Source of the DNA: Aureliella helgolandensis
GTDB taxonomy: Bacteria; Planctomycetota; Planctomycetia; Pirellulales; Pirellulaceae
NCBI RefSeq assembly: GCF_007752135.1
Contig: NZ_CP036298.1
Span: 2,418,001 to 2,482,000 of the forward strand
Direction: 5' to 3'
DNA: 64,000 nucleotides
Numbering within the stretch: position 1 is the stretch's first letter; every line of letters begins with the position of its first letter. Of the stretch, positions 16,001 through 26,390 are shown piece by piece. Both the position numbers and the translations under genes were made by a program. The notes below the pieces were generated by a model that did no database searches, was not told the origin of the DNA, and was given only the letters and a program-made list of their open reading frames with translations.

Positions 16001-17932
16001 CTCTTTAAGACGCATGACGACACCATCACAAGTTTTACATTACCATTCTCTGCACCAAACGATCCGCACAGCGTACTTCGAGTAGAGCTTTTCAAATACG
16101 ATCCAGACGACACTGCAATATTCCTAGGGCAGACGGGAAGCTCCCGTGCGTATCTGAGAGAGGTCGCCGTTGAACCGAACACAAACCAACGACAAATTGA
16201 CAATGGCGAGGACAAACTCGACGATAGCAGGCCTCTGAGTGCTTTGGATTTCCCTGTTGTTGACTATGACTTTCCCACCGATATGGGAAATGCATTTGAT
16301 GATGATTTCAATAGCTACGTGGAGCTCCCGAATCTCGGAGATGAACCCACCTTCTTCTTGGTTCTCAATAAAACGGCACCGAATTTCGAACAGTTAAATC
16401 TACACGTAGCATCTGGAATTCCGAGCACTTGGGACAGAACGAGCTCATATCAAGGACTTCTCGGCAGGTTTCGGCTATCCATTGCTCCTTTAAAGCAAGA
16501 ATTAACTGCCCCCAATCAGGCGTGCGAACAATTATTGACTGCGTTAGTCCAAGATCGACCGGACGATTATCTGGCGCATCTCTACCTCGCCAAGTACTAC
16601 CTCGATAGCTTCCCGCCGCGAAAAGATGAAGCTCTCCGTCAGGCATCCATAGCAATCTGTCTGAATGAACAGGATGGAATGGCTCAGTTGACATTTCTAA
16701 AGGCAGTTGACCCCAAGCGCTTGCTGGAGGAGAAGCTACTGCAAAAGCAAACACAGCAAATTTACGACAATTTTTTGCATGAGCGTGACTGGGCTAGTAG
16801 CGGACACCGGGAGTTTAGAGAATTTAAGACGACTGTTCTTAATTATGCGATTAAGTGTCTCGAAGAGGGAGACAGCGGTGTACCGCAAGCACTGTTTCAA
16901 GCGATCACACATGACGACCGAGAGTTGAGCCGGTTATATATTGGCATCTTCAACGGATTTTTTCGTGCTTCGCAAATAGATAGATCCCCAAAAAACATCA
17001 ACTATGCCATTCAATATGGTGAACTTGCTGATCCTTTGGCGTTGCCAACGGCGTCTCTAGCAAACCATTTGGGGCACGTTTATACATGGGCTGGGAGGCT
17101 TGAAGATGCACTTGCCATGCATCAGCGCGCATACGAACTTTTGCCTGAGAACGAGAATGCTCGCCAAAGTCTGCTGGTCGCTTATGCGAATCTCGATAAG
17201 AAAACCGAGTTCACTCAATTCGTGGATATGACATTGAAAGCGTGGCCTGATTCGGCTCAATTCCGATTGAATGCAGCAATCCAAATGTGCAACAAGCCCT
17301 CGGTTAGAGACCTCGAAAGAGCAGAAGAATTAGTCCAAGAAGCACTGCAATTGAACGTCGAGACCAATTCGATTGCTCCTGAAAAGTTGTTCGTGGAGAT
17401 TTGTTTCCGCTATCTAGATGAGCAACAGTACAAAGAAGGACTAGCACTACTTCACCGAGCTAATGTCTTGATACCAGAAAGCCCAGCTGTCCTACGAATG
17501 ATCTCAAGGCAATTGGCGGCCTCGCCGGACCAATCCCTTCATGACTATCCGCAAGCTCTTGAATACGCTCAGCAAGCTATCGATTTGGACTCGAGTTCAG
17601 CGTTTTCCCGTTTCGCGCGTGGCATGGCATACTATCGATTAGGCAACTGGCAGGCTTCGCTTGATGACTTCAATGTCCTAGTTAACACCGTGGCTAAGGA
17701 TAATAGCAGTCCCGCGTTGACGTACGCACTGGCATTTCAAGCGCTCGCTTGCGCCCAACTTGGCGAGATTAAAAAATCTAAGACCTTGCTCGATGAGATC
17801 AAATCGCTTATCAAGGAACACGGCGACGTTTACTCCCCTCACTTCGCCAACATCACAATGCTTCGCACTCAAGAACTCGAAGAACTACTTGCGTCTGAAA
17901 TGCCTCAGATTGCGGGAGAACCGCAGGAGTAG
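13088..17932 (+). CDS. giant membrane Ser/Thr protein kinase with TPR repeats
   Basis: 1614 residues. The kinase domain spans about 130-430: glycine loop GEIARGGMGVV, Lys in LAIKVLL, catalytic loop HRDLKPSN (about 256), DWGLAK in place of DFG, and TPAYMSREQA. A transmembrane helix lies at about 464-484, flanked by basic residues. An external coiled coil follows. Two related segments (about 690-800 and 945-1050) resemble sugar-binding domains of planctomycete DUF1553-type proteins (GRGPGRSEDGTFVVAG). TPR repeats fill about 1140-1600. It probably senses an external signal and acts on the neighbouring ECF sigma factor; that link is inferred from gene order. Confidence 0.9.
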   Translation: MNGQPESPEPQTQQVKQAFLRCMSPRSEEDQRAEFEKLANENPALARQVQSLFDALEGSRLEQITGYAEYSDAHLGRDALNSIHCSVLESLQHTMNGVPRVDLRPSDESEAIVIPKSSELASAKLPRNSRYRLDGEIARGGMGVVLKGRDMDLGRDLAIKVLLNTHRESPEVMRRFIEEAQIGGQLQHPGIVPVHELGKFMDDRPFFTMKLVKGKTLSALLAARSSPSEDRAKFLGIFEQVCQTVAYTHSRGVIHRDLKPSNIMVGAFGEVQVMDWGLAKVLAIGGVADERKQRATQKDVSVIQTIRSEVGSTVDEDHSVGSQTRMGSVMGTPAYMSREQALGEIDQLDERTDVFALGSILCEILTGCPAYFSRNGGELLRMASRANLDDAHERLERCEADDEVCALARDCISAEPADRIRDAQILSNRLASYLESVEERLRKSELERAKSETRATEERKRRRVQLALAASALLALAIGAGSWILIQQNQAEIGRMKSEAELLASARQSKLNQQIRSELATAEAIVDQSEILPTVNQLQRALEAAHRAKNLAAEKEVDPELAAEITRLTRTISDAKSDQELVARLREIWDIEQEFFAQRASRSTAPLEPNDTLNELGDEPRDDDQASSLGVTNPASLYEQAFARWGIKLERDSNESVVSRVSQLPSSLQTPVLHSLDRWSELLVEQNRLADWMAMDWTPMKPVQASSGNPKDEFEFLDDDSILVSGEDAGPGYEIIFETEQTEISGLRLEAMTHDSLPGRGPGRSEDGTFVVAGLRVFVAPKSNPQDYHAVPLAYGDASYYTETWPFTLDKWHGEYGGGRSHEAYYEFDHELSDKAGFRVKIVTVAHTSNRWADQILGRFRWSTKGKDGNRAMHLKLASIVQEVESDPWRKEMRVARSEGDLLKVVELIKSAESLAQPTYVLASILNQIFKLNGSDIASQYFSDLHWTPVPIEPLQTPANTMWELLDDGSILFKTHDDTITSFTLPFSAPNDPHSVLRVELFKYDPDDTAIFLGQTGSSRAYLREVAVEPNTNQRQIDNGEDKLDDSRPLSALDFPVVDYDFPTDMGNAFDDDFNSYVELPNLGDEPTFFLVLNKTAPNFEQLNLHVASGIPSTWDRTSSYQGLLGRFRLSIAPLKQELTAPNQACEQLLTALVQDRPDDYLAHLYLAKYYLDSFPPRKDEALRQASIAICLNEQDGMAQLTFLKAVDPKRLLEEKLLQKQTQQIYDNFLHERDWASSGHREFREFKTTVLNYAIKCLEEGDSGVPQALFQAITHDDRELSRLYIGIFNGFFRASQIDRSPKNINYAIQYGELADPLALPTASLANHLGHVYTWAGRLEDALAMHQRAYELLPENENARQSLLVAYANLDKKTEFTQFVDMTLKAWPDSAQFRLNAAIQMCNKPSVRDLERAEELVQEALQLNVETNSIAPEKLFVEICFRYLDEQQYKEGLALLHRANVLIPESPAVLRMISRQLAASPDQSLHDYPQALEYAQQAIDLDSSSAFSRFARGMAYYRLGNWQASLDDFNVLVNTVAKDNSSPALTYALAFQALACAQLGEIKKSKTLLDEIKSLIKEHGDVYSPHFANITMLRTQELEELLASEMPQIAGEPQE

Positions 17933-18313
17933 CAAAGTAACAACTCCTTTGTCCTTCTGCACATTTGATGTAGCAAACCGAGGTCGTGTGCGCCCGAACT
18001 GGTGTTGAGACTCTTAAGATCACGTCGCCGAGCTGTAAGCGGATGTTGATTCAAGTGCGACTTGCATCGGGAAAGATTTCGGTGCGGTAGCATTTGCCAA
18101 TGATTTCGCTGGGCACGCAGCAAAAGTATCCTCGATACCTGCCTTGGCGGGCAAATAACTGCCACCAATCGTTTTTTTCGGAGGGGCCACTGGAAAAATG
18201 CTTGCAAGCCCGACTCCGGTGCCGCCCTCGGTTATCTAGGAATCTGATTAAGGTGGAATGTGTCGATGCCCCGCCAGCAGTTTTAACAACGCAGGGAACA
18301 CCTTGGGGACAAC
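17933..18313. other. intergenic region between convergent genes
   Basis: Open frames on both strands (for example 18051-18368 minus) lack any recognisable family, a good ribosome site or a plausible composition. I see no gene here. Confidence 0.4.
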
Positions 18314-18925
18314 TTAGCTGCGAATTTTCCGGCTTACGAAAGGTGAGTCCTTCAACAGAAATCGCCATGGGAGCTCCGCTGCCTTGGTGATTCCGATTCG
18401 AGTGTCGGTTACTACCTCACAGTCGTCATGTCCGAAAAAGCCTCGCTGGGCAGGTTTGTCCGGCGAGACGATGCTCCCAGTGTGGCATGCAGGCGTAATG
18501 CCCATCGCCTGAGTTAGTTTACCGGGGCCGGAACAAAGCTCTCGAAGGCTCTCGCGTCCACGACGGCGTTGCATTGTTTCAATACCAGTTGTCGGCTCAA
18601 TTGCCCGCAATAGGATAAAGCCGTTCGAGTCGCGATGTTTGGTCAGAACATTGAACAGCCAATGAACGCCATAGTTCAGGTAGACGTAGATGGTGCCAGC
18701 AGATTGCTGTTGCACGAAATCGCGTGCTCGGTGACGAACAAATGTATGGCAGGCCTCGTCACCATGTTCGGCATAGGCTTCCGTTTCGACGACGATGCCC
18801 CCACATCCATCCCACAGAAAGGTTGCGCCGATCAATCGATGTGCGCACTCTAAAGCGGGCATCGAAAAATCTGCCTTGCGCCAACGTTGTTCGGGTTGTA
18901 ATTGAGCGATTTGCTCCACTGCCAT
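18314..18925 (-). CDS. mpg: DNA-3-methyladenine (alkyladenine) glycosylase
   Basis: 203 residues of the AAG/MPG family, which excises alkylated purines to start base-excision repair. Motifs seen: ALECAHRLIGATFL near the N-terminus, the catalytic region VVETEAYAEHGDEACH, IYVYLNYGVHWLFNVLT, and LCSGPGKLTQAMGI. These match the family in order and the length is normal. Monocistronic; the next repair genes are the radical SAM/UdgX pair 1.2 kb away. Confidence 0.9.
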   Translation of the reverse strand: MAVEQIAQLQPEQRWRKADFSMPALECAHRLIGATFLWDGCGGIVVETEAYAEHGDEACHTFVRHRARDFVQQQSAGTIYVYLNYGVHWLFNVLTKHRDSNGFILLRAIEPTTGIETMQRRRGRESLRELCSGPGKLTQAMGITPACHTGSIVSPDKPAQRGFFGHDDCEVVTDTRIGITKAAELPWRFLLKDSPFVSRKIRS

Positions 18926-20140
18926 TTCCGATTTCTAAAGTCTTTTTTCGTTGTTAGATCATTGGCGGTGTTGGAAGGCGGTGTCGGAAAGCGTCGTCAG
19001 CCGAGATGGCGACTACTTCGATCCGCTCTCATGCCGCTTCGCTGCCAGTTGACCGATGCCGCTCGCGATCAGGATTGCTGTGGCACTTTTATTCGTTGCG
19101 TAGGAATTTTCGTTGTGAAGCCCGACTTGATTGAACAAAGGCACCCGAAGACGACTCAACCGTTTGGTTGTCACGAGCAGACTGCGATGCCGTCGTAGTC
19201 CTGTTTAACGGAATCCGCCGTTTTTTAGCTCTCCAATTTTCTCCGAGATACGCTTGCTCAGCAATCCGTGTACCTCAGCGCGCATCTTGGACGTGACGGT
19301 GCGCGAGCTGGAAGTTCCTAAAACCGGTGCGTCGGACAAGCACTCTTGGCGTTCCACTTCTCTGCTTTGTGGCACATCTAGAGCTTTCAACGGATACCCC
19401 GTTATTCGGTCGTTCAAACTACAGGAAACCGCGCAGAAATGGAGCGGACTGGTGGTTGAGCGACCATGCCTGGATGCCGACTATCCGGTCGCTTGTGCCC
19501 AGGTCCGCCGGGAATTCATAATTCTAAGTGTTCCAGGCTTTGTCGGCACGAAAGTTGCTTTGCCATTTCTTCACATTTGCATCGTCATCTGTTGCGTCCG
19601 TAGAATGTCTCAGCCTCATCCATTCCTCGAGCTTCTTAACTTTTGAGGAATCTCTGCGAGCTCTCGTCGCGCAATCGAAGGCCGGCGTGTGGAAGTGGGG
19701 AATCGCGAAACGCTGAGCAGTGAACTCTGGGGGCCAGGGATGCCCCCAATGTACAGCGGTTGAGGCCATCCATCCCTGTTTTGATCCGTAGAATTAGAAA
19801 ACCGCAGAGATGATTGTTAGCGATGTCGCGTCGGCAGCAGCTCATGACGGCCTGCGATCGCATTCAAGTTGAAAACTGGCAGCGTGAGGATTTGACAGAG
19901 CTGATTGCACCATGGCCGTTTGGTGACGTCGAGCTAAGCGTTGCGCTGGAAGTTCATTTGTGGGCCAATGGGCAACGCGACGACGATGGCGATTGGAAGG
20001 GTGGTCTGGACGCAAGCACGCTGAATGAACGGAAATAGACGTTGCGAAAATAAAACTCAGGAAGCCAGCCGTCAAGCTTTTATAGGATTTCAGCGTCATC
20101 TTCCCGGCTAGCAAGGCCAAGATTTGGAAGTCGTCTAATA
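18926..20140. other. 1.2-kb region without a confident gene
   Basis: Several short frames occur on both strands, none with a family signature. A strong hairpin TGGGGGC/GCCCCCA lies at about 19728-19749. A plus frame 19814-20038 (TTG start, 74 codons) has protein-like composition (VELSVALEVHLWANGQRDDDG) but no recognised homology. The region may contain decayed genes. Confidence 0.4.
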
Positions 20141-21400
<1,260 letters not shown>

Positions 21401-21415
21401 ACCTCCCGTCTGATT

Positions 21416-22846
21416 ATGCACATCGTCACAGCCACAGACTTCCAGGACTGGCGCGACACCGCTAGAAGATTCTTATGGGCTGAAGTTCCACCGGAATCGT
21501 TGCGTTTTAATAGAATCGATGGCCAACCATCGCTGTTCGATGGCGGTGGAGTGAACGCTTTGCCTCAGCCCCTGGGCAGTGTAAAGCGAAATGCCGTTCC
21601 GCGTCCGTTTCTGAGTCTGGCGGAAACCGTCAGCTTTCATCGTGACTCGGGACGCTGGAATCTGTTGTATCGGATCCTGTGGCGGTTAACGCACGGAGAG
21701 CCAAACCTGCTCGAGATCACGACGGACGACGACATGCATCGGATGGCGACGATGGAGAAGGCGGTGCGTCGGGACTCTCATAAAATGAAAGCGTTCGTGC
21801 GGTTTCGCAAGGTTGATCGGGATGGTGTCGAGCACTACATTGCCTGGCACCGTCCAGACCACCGCATCGTCAAACGCGTGGCGCCCTTCTTCGCCAGACG
21901 CTTTAAGGCGATGCACTGGACAATTCTGACGCCATCGGAATCCGTTGTGTGGGATCAAAAAACACTGCAGTACGGTTCGGGGGTCGCTCGCAGCGAAGCG
22001 CCCGATTCCGATGAGCTCGAAGAACTGTGGTTGACGTACTACGGATCGATCTTCAACCCGGCTCGCATCAAGACCAGCATGATGAAGAGTGAAATGCCGG
22101 TCAAACACTGGCCTACATTGCCAGAAACGAAGATCATCGACGATCTTCTGGAGGACGCGCCGCGCCGAGTGCAAGAAATGATCGAGCGGAACGAAGGCTT
22201 TCAGCGAACTGCAACCGATCTGATTCAATCGCAGCCGGAACTATCGCAGAGATTGGACGGCGTCAGGGAACTCGCTCAACAATGTCAAGTGTGCGACCTG
22301 TTTCGTGAGTCGACACAGACCGTTTTCGGGGTCGGCCCCACTACCGCGAAACTGGTGATTGTCGGTGAGCAACCGGGCGACAGCGAAGACCTCGCGGGAA
22401 TTCCTTTTGTCGGCCCTGCTGGCCAACTGCTGAATGACGCGCTGCAGCAGGCCGGGATCGATCGTTCGTCCGTGTATGTCACTAATGTGGTCAAGCATTT
22501 CAAACACACGACAACTGTGACACCTCTGGGGAAAAAGCGTCTGCACGCGAAACCCAACGCCCGCGAAATCCGTTGCTGCAAGCCTTGGCTGGAAGCAGAG
22601 CTGGACCACCTTTCTGAAGCCAGTGTGATTGTTTGTCTGGGAGCCACCGCTGCCAAAGCGTTGATCGACCCCGGCTTCAATGTGACTCGCCAGCGAGGAC
22701 AAGTCGTTTCGACGGAACGCTGTAACCAGACGATCGCGACGTGGCACCCGGCGGCCATTCTACGAACTCCGGACAAGGCGTTGCGTTTGCAGAAGCTGCA
22801 GCAGTTCTCAAGCGACTTGGCACTGGCGAAGAAGCGGCTGGAATAA
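21416..22846 (+). CDS. udgX: two-domain UdgX-type uracil-DNA glycosylase-like protein
   Basis: 476 residues. The N-terminal half is the DUF4130-type domain usually coupled to the radical SAM partner. The C-terminal half (from about 290) is a family 4-like UDG fold: VCDLFRESTQTVFG, GEQPGDSEDLAGIPFVGPAG, TNVVKHFKH and the motif near TWHPAAILR. The loop GKKRLHAKP contains His (about residue 377) at the place of the UdgX histidine that forms a covalent bond with uracil-DNA in the studied mycobacterial protein. It is coupled to the upstream radical SAM gene as a two-gene operon. Confidence 0.9.
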   Translation: MHIVTATDFQDWRDTARRFLWAEVPPESLRFNRIDGQPSLFDGGGVNALPQPLGSVKRNAVPRPFLSLAETVSFHRDSGRWNLLYRILWRLTHGEPNLLEITTDDDMHRMATMEKAVRRDSHKMKAFVRFRKVDRDGVEHYIAWHRPDHRIVKRVAPFFARRFKAMHWTILTPSESVVWDQKTLQYGSGVARSEAPDSDELEELWLTYYGSIFNPARIKTSMMKSEMPVKHWPTLPETKIIDDLLEDAPRRVQEMIERNEGFQRTATDLIQSQPELSQRLDGVRELAQQCQVCDLFRESTQTVFGVGPTTAKLVIVGEQPGDSEDLAGIPFVGPAGQLLNDALQQAGIDRSSVYVTNVVKHFKHTTTVTPLGKKRLHAKPNAREIRCCKPWLEAELDHLSEASVIVCLGATAAKALIDPGFNVTRQRGQVVSTERCNQTIATWHPAAILRTPDKALRLQKLQQFSSDLALAKKRLE

Positions 22847-23401
22847 TGGTGACGTGAACACTCTTTTCGACGAGAAGGGCTGTCTCGTCGCAGGAGCGAA
22901 CCCAGTTTCCTACTCCACAGCCGCCGGTTGTGTTTATCTCAGCAATTTTCGACCTGCCACTGCAAGTCTCGAAGGACCGTTTATCGAGACGATCTCCAGG
23001 CCGACTGGTAAGTCCCAATTGCAGGCCCACGCTCGTCTATTCCAGTTCGAAAATCACTTGAACCAATAACTACAGAGCGCGTAGATTGGGCCTGCGAACC
23101 GTTTGCCAAACCCGATTCGGCCCTGCACGCCCGACGGCAATGCGTGCCTGGTTGCTGACCGACCAACGAGGCACCTTTCGATTCGTTTTCGCCCGCTGCT
23201 CTTGAACGCATACCCCTAGTCGCCCATATGATTCTGTTAGCTGGCCCGGATGTTGTGAGATTCTGCCAAGTACGCGGATCGCTGCGATGCTAAATGGTGG
23301 GATTCGGCACAGCTTTTGCCTTCCTCGGTTCATCGGCCTGGAGTGACACACACTCGAGATTGAGGCCTCAGGTCCATTCCTTGAGCAGAAAGAACCCGTC
23401 C
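22847..23401. other. intergenic region, no gene
   Basis: A perfect 7-bp stem CGACGAG/CTCGTCG at 22868-22890 follows the udgX stop and may act as an end-of-operon hairpin, though it has no T run. Nothing else is recognised; the upstream extension of the next gene's frame (from 23294) is non-coding. Confidence 0.4.
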
Positions 23402-24436
23402 ATGATGATCATACCGCCTTCGCTTCCAGACGCTCCAGTGGCAGAGGGAATCCTGAATACCGTCGGCCACACGCCTCTGGTTCGTTTCGGTCGTTTTCTG
23501 GACGAGCCGTCGGTCGAACTCTTTGCGAAGCTGGAGGCGATGAATCCCGGCGGCAGTGCGAAAGATCGTCCGGCGCTCCAGATGCTGAACCACGCAATCG
23601 CGGCTGGTGAAATTGATGAAAGCACGACCATCGTGGAATCGTCTTCCGGCAACATGGGGATCGGCTTGGCTCAGGCATGCCGCTACTACGGCCTGCAACT
23701 TATTTGCGTCGTCGATCCTCATGCGCAGCCGCAAAATATCGCCATTATGCGAGCGCTCGGGGCGCAAATTGAGCAGGTGTCCGAACCCTTCGGCGGCAGC
23801 TATTTGTCCGCTCGATTGATGCGAGTTCGACAGCTTCTGCATTCAACGCCAGCCAGTTTTTGGCCCAATCAATATGCCAATCTGCAAAACCCTCAAGCGC
23901 ATTTTGAAGGCACCATTCGAGAGATCGACGAGGCCTTGAATGGTGATTTCGATTTCCTGTTTGTGGCCACCAGTAGCACCGGGACCGCTCGGGGGTGTCG
24001 CGATTACCTGCGGAGCAAAGGCCGCAACGTGAAGGTCGTGGCTGTGGATGCGGAGGGCAGTGTGCTGTTTGGCGGAAAGTTGGGCGAACGACTGATTCCC
24101 GGTCTGGGAGCTGGCCGCAAGCCGCGTCTAGCGAAAGATCAGACGTTTGACGAAGTTCGGCGAGTTTCCGATTTCGACTGCGTGGTTGGATGCCGTCGCG
24201 CGGCGGATCGGGAAGCTGTTTTGGTCGGCGGCTCCGCAGGCGGCGTGCTGGAGGTTGTGCGTTCAATGCAATCGGAACTGATGGGGCGGCGGTGCGTTGC
24301 GATACTGCACGATTCTGGTGCGAGATACATGGACACGGTCTACAACGACGACTGGGTGCAGTCGAAGCTGGGGGTGGCGCCCGAACAACTAGCGGCGCGA
24401 GTTTCCATGCACGGCGACATGCTTCAAGCGATGTAA
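23402..24436 (+). CDS. SbnA-like PLP-dependent synthase (cysteine synthase family)
   Basis: 344 residues of fold-type II PLP enzymes. It shows NTVGHTPLVRF, the PLP lysine in NPGGSAKDRP (Lys54), ESSSGNMGIGLA, the phosphate-binding ATSSTGTARG and GGSAGG near the end. The NPGGSAKDRP/TSSTGTA pattern fits the SbnA branch (2,3-diaminopropionate precursor synthesis from phosphoserine and glutamate) better than housekeeping CysK. ATG 23402. It overlaps the following FAD gene (TAATG junction) and starts a three-gene cluster. Exact product is inferred. Confidence 0.75.
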   Translation: MMIIPPSLPDAPVAEGILNTVGHTPLVRFGRFLDEPSVELFAKLEAMNPGGSAKDRPALQMLNHAIAAGEIDESTTIVESSSGNMGIGLAQACRYYGLQLICVVDPHAQPQNIAIMRALGAQIEQVSEPFGGSYLSARLMRVRQLLHSTPASFWPNQYANLQNPQAHFEGTIREIDEALNGDFDFLFVATSSTGTARGCRDYLRSKGRNVKVVAVDAEGSVLFGGKLGERLIPGLGAGRKPRLAKDQTFDEVRRVSDFDCVVGCRRAADREAVLVGGSAGGVLEVVRSMQSELMGRRCVAILHDSGARYMDTVYNDDWVQSKLGVAPEQLAARVSMHGDMLQAM

Positions 24437-26160
24437 TGAATCAGCAAACGACTTCCAATTCCACACCGTCGGCTGACGTGACCGGTCGGCAAATCGCGAT
24501 TGTCGGCTGCGGGCCGAGAGGCTTGTATTGCCTTGAGCGACTTTGTTACGAGCTCTTTCGTTGCAATGGCACCGGGCCGAGTTGTCAGCCGCATCATATA
24601 ACGATCGTTGAACCGGCAGAACATTGCGGTGCAGGAGCCGTTTATGATCTTGACCAACCCGCTTGGTTGCGAATGAACTTCGCCGCGAAACACATCGATG
24701 CATGGTGCCGGAACGATTCCCTGTTTGACGATGAACTGAATCTCGTGGACTGGCTGGCTGATCGCGGTGACGGACATGGGGAACCCGAAGCTTTCATGCC
24801 GCGAGCTGTCGTTGGCCGGTATCTGCACGATTGCTTCTGTAAAGTTGTCGATCGCCTGAGTCTGATCGCTGAGATCTCCATCGTGCGGCAATCCGTAACC
24901 GATGTCTTCCAAAATGAAGGTCGCTGGCGGATTACCGGTACGGAAGGCTACTGCGTCGACGCGGAGGAAGTCGTGATCACGGTTGGTCATGAAGGTTGGC
25001 GAGAATCGACAATAGCGGCGTCAGAAGGCGTTTCGGGAATAGAGCTGACGCCCGTTTTTCCAGTGAACATACGCCTTCATCTGTCGACCATTCCTGCTGC
25101 ATCGGTAGTTGCCGTGCGAGGATTCGGTTTGTCATGGATCGATGCCGCACTGTCGCTGACAATTGGACGTGGGGGGAAGTTTGACAAGGTTGGCGACCAA
25201 TTGAAGTACTATCCCAGCGGCAGCGAACCGAAATGCATTATACCATTTTCACGCAGCGGAAGACCGATGCTGGCTAAGCCGTTGACGCCACGAATCGCCT
25301 CCGGCGTAGATCTAGCCCGCATCTGGCAACGTGGGCGAACGCAAATTTCTGAAATAGCTGCACCGTTGAACGCCCTGTCTATTGGCGAACAATTCTGGCC
25401 TGTCGTTAGCCAGTGCGCGAGGGCAGCATGGTCGCTGGTGAACAGGCAGAATGGGCATGAACCGAGCGACGGTTCACCGATTGACGAATTTTTCGAGCTC
25501 TGGTGCTGCGGAAAGCAGGACGCTGCAACAGTAGCGGATGCGATGCGGCGATCCGTTGCCATCGCCCTGGGACAACATCCCGTCGATGCTGCGTGGGCAT
25601 TGGCAGAGGCTTGGCGACATCTCTATCCAGCTACTGTGGAGAAGATCAGCCACGGCGGACTGTCAGCTGAGGCCTGGCCGGCGTTTACACGGATCGCGCA
25701 GGAAATGGAACGAATCGCCTTTGGCCCTCCGGCGGAGAACCTACGGCGAATTCTGGCCCTGATCGATGCCGGTATTATTGATCTACGATTTGTCAGCGGT
25801 GAACTCGGATTGACAGCGGAGCAGCAACCGCGGTTGCGCGCGGAATATTTTGAAATGGAAATTACTCATTGCGTGAACGCTGTCATTCCGTCACCGCTAA
25901 ACGTCAGCCAGAATGGTCCTCTCGCCCCATTGCTCAAGCGCGGTGTCATCCGGCGTCTGCATGGAACGCAGGGCATTGAAGTCGACAGCAAAGGGCAGCC
26001 AGTGAACGATGGCAAAACCGACACAGCTGGCTTGGCAATCCTTGGTCGGCCGACAGAGGGCTGCATTCTCGGAAACGATACACTCAGCCGTACGCTCCAT
26101 CAGCATGTCAATCACTGGGCAGCCAGCGTCGTGCAACGCGGTTGTCCTGTTTTGTCGTGA
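24436..26160 (+). CDS. FAD/NAD(P)-binding oxidoreductase-like protein
   Basis: 574 residues. N-terminal dinucleotide-binding motif IAIVGCGPRGLYCLE (residues about 20-34), then AEHCGAGAVYD and LRMNFAAKHID, as in the FAD-NAD(P)-binding family (YdhS-type). The start ATG 24436 overlaps the upstream stop by one base (TAATG), indicating translational coupling. The frame is open further upstream, but that is inside the SbnA-like gene. Its partners are two PLP enzymes; it may oxidise or hydroxylate an amino-acid intermediate. Reaction unknown. Confidence 0.8.
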   Translation: MNQQTTSNSTPSADVTGRQIAIVGCGPRGLYCLERLCYELFRCNGTGPSCQPHHITIVEPAEHCGAGAVYDLDQPAWLRMNFAAKHIDAWCRNDSLFDDELNLVDWLADRGDGHGEPEAFMPRAVVGRYLHDCFCKVVDRLSLIAEISIVRQSVTDVFQNEGRWRITGTEGYCVDAEEVVITVGHEGWRESTIAASEGVSGIELTPVFPVNIRLHLSTIPAASVVAVRGFGLSWIDAALSLTIGRGGKFDKVGDQLKYYPSGSEPKCIIPFSRSGRPMLAKPLTPRIASGVDLARIWQRGRTQISEIAAPLNALSIGEQFWPVVSQCARAAWSLVNRQNGHEPSDGSPIDEFFELWCCGKQDAATVADAMRRSVAIALGQHPVDAAWALAEAWRHLYPATVEKISHGGLSAEAWPAFTRIAQEMERIAFGPPAENLRRILALIDAGIIDLRFVSGELGLTAEQQPRLRAEYFEMEITHCVNAVIPSPLNVSQNGPLAPLLKRGVIRRLHGTQGIEVDSKGQPVNDGKTDTAGLAILGRPTEGCILGNDTLSRTLHQHVNHWAASVVQRGCPVLS

Positions 26161-26390
26161 CGGTATACCACTCATTGAGCTCTTCTTCACGACGGGATGC
26201 TGCCGTCGTAAAGGGGGGGGATCGCATGCACAAAAAAAACGCCTTGCCGTAGCGGAAGTCCACGCAGACCTTCAAAATCCTTAGGAAGGTCTCGGAATTC
26301 TTGACGAATTCAGTTGCGGTAAACGGGGCGCTGCCAGATTGACGCGGAAGCCGTTCGAATTCTATTACCTCACACCTCGTATTTACAACC

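Noticed and set aside
19254-19646. 130-codon plus frame
   Set aside because: No family, no ribosome site, composition like non-coding DNA.
21686-22747. Minus-strand frames of 160-180 codons across udgX
   Set aside because: Antisense shadows of a well-supported gene.
24190-24435. N-terminal extension of the FAD protein frame
   Set aside because: Lies inside the SbnA-like gene; the TAATG overlap gives a natural start at 24436.
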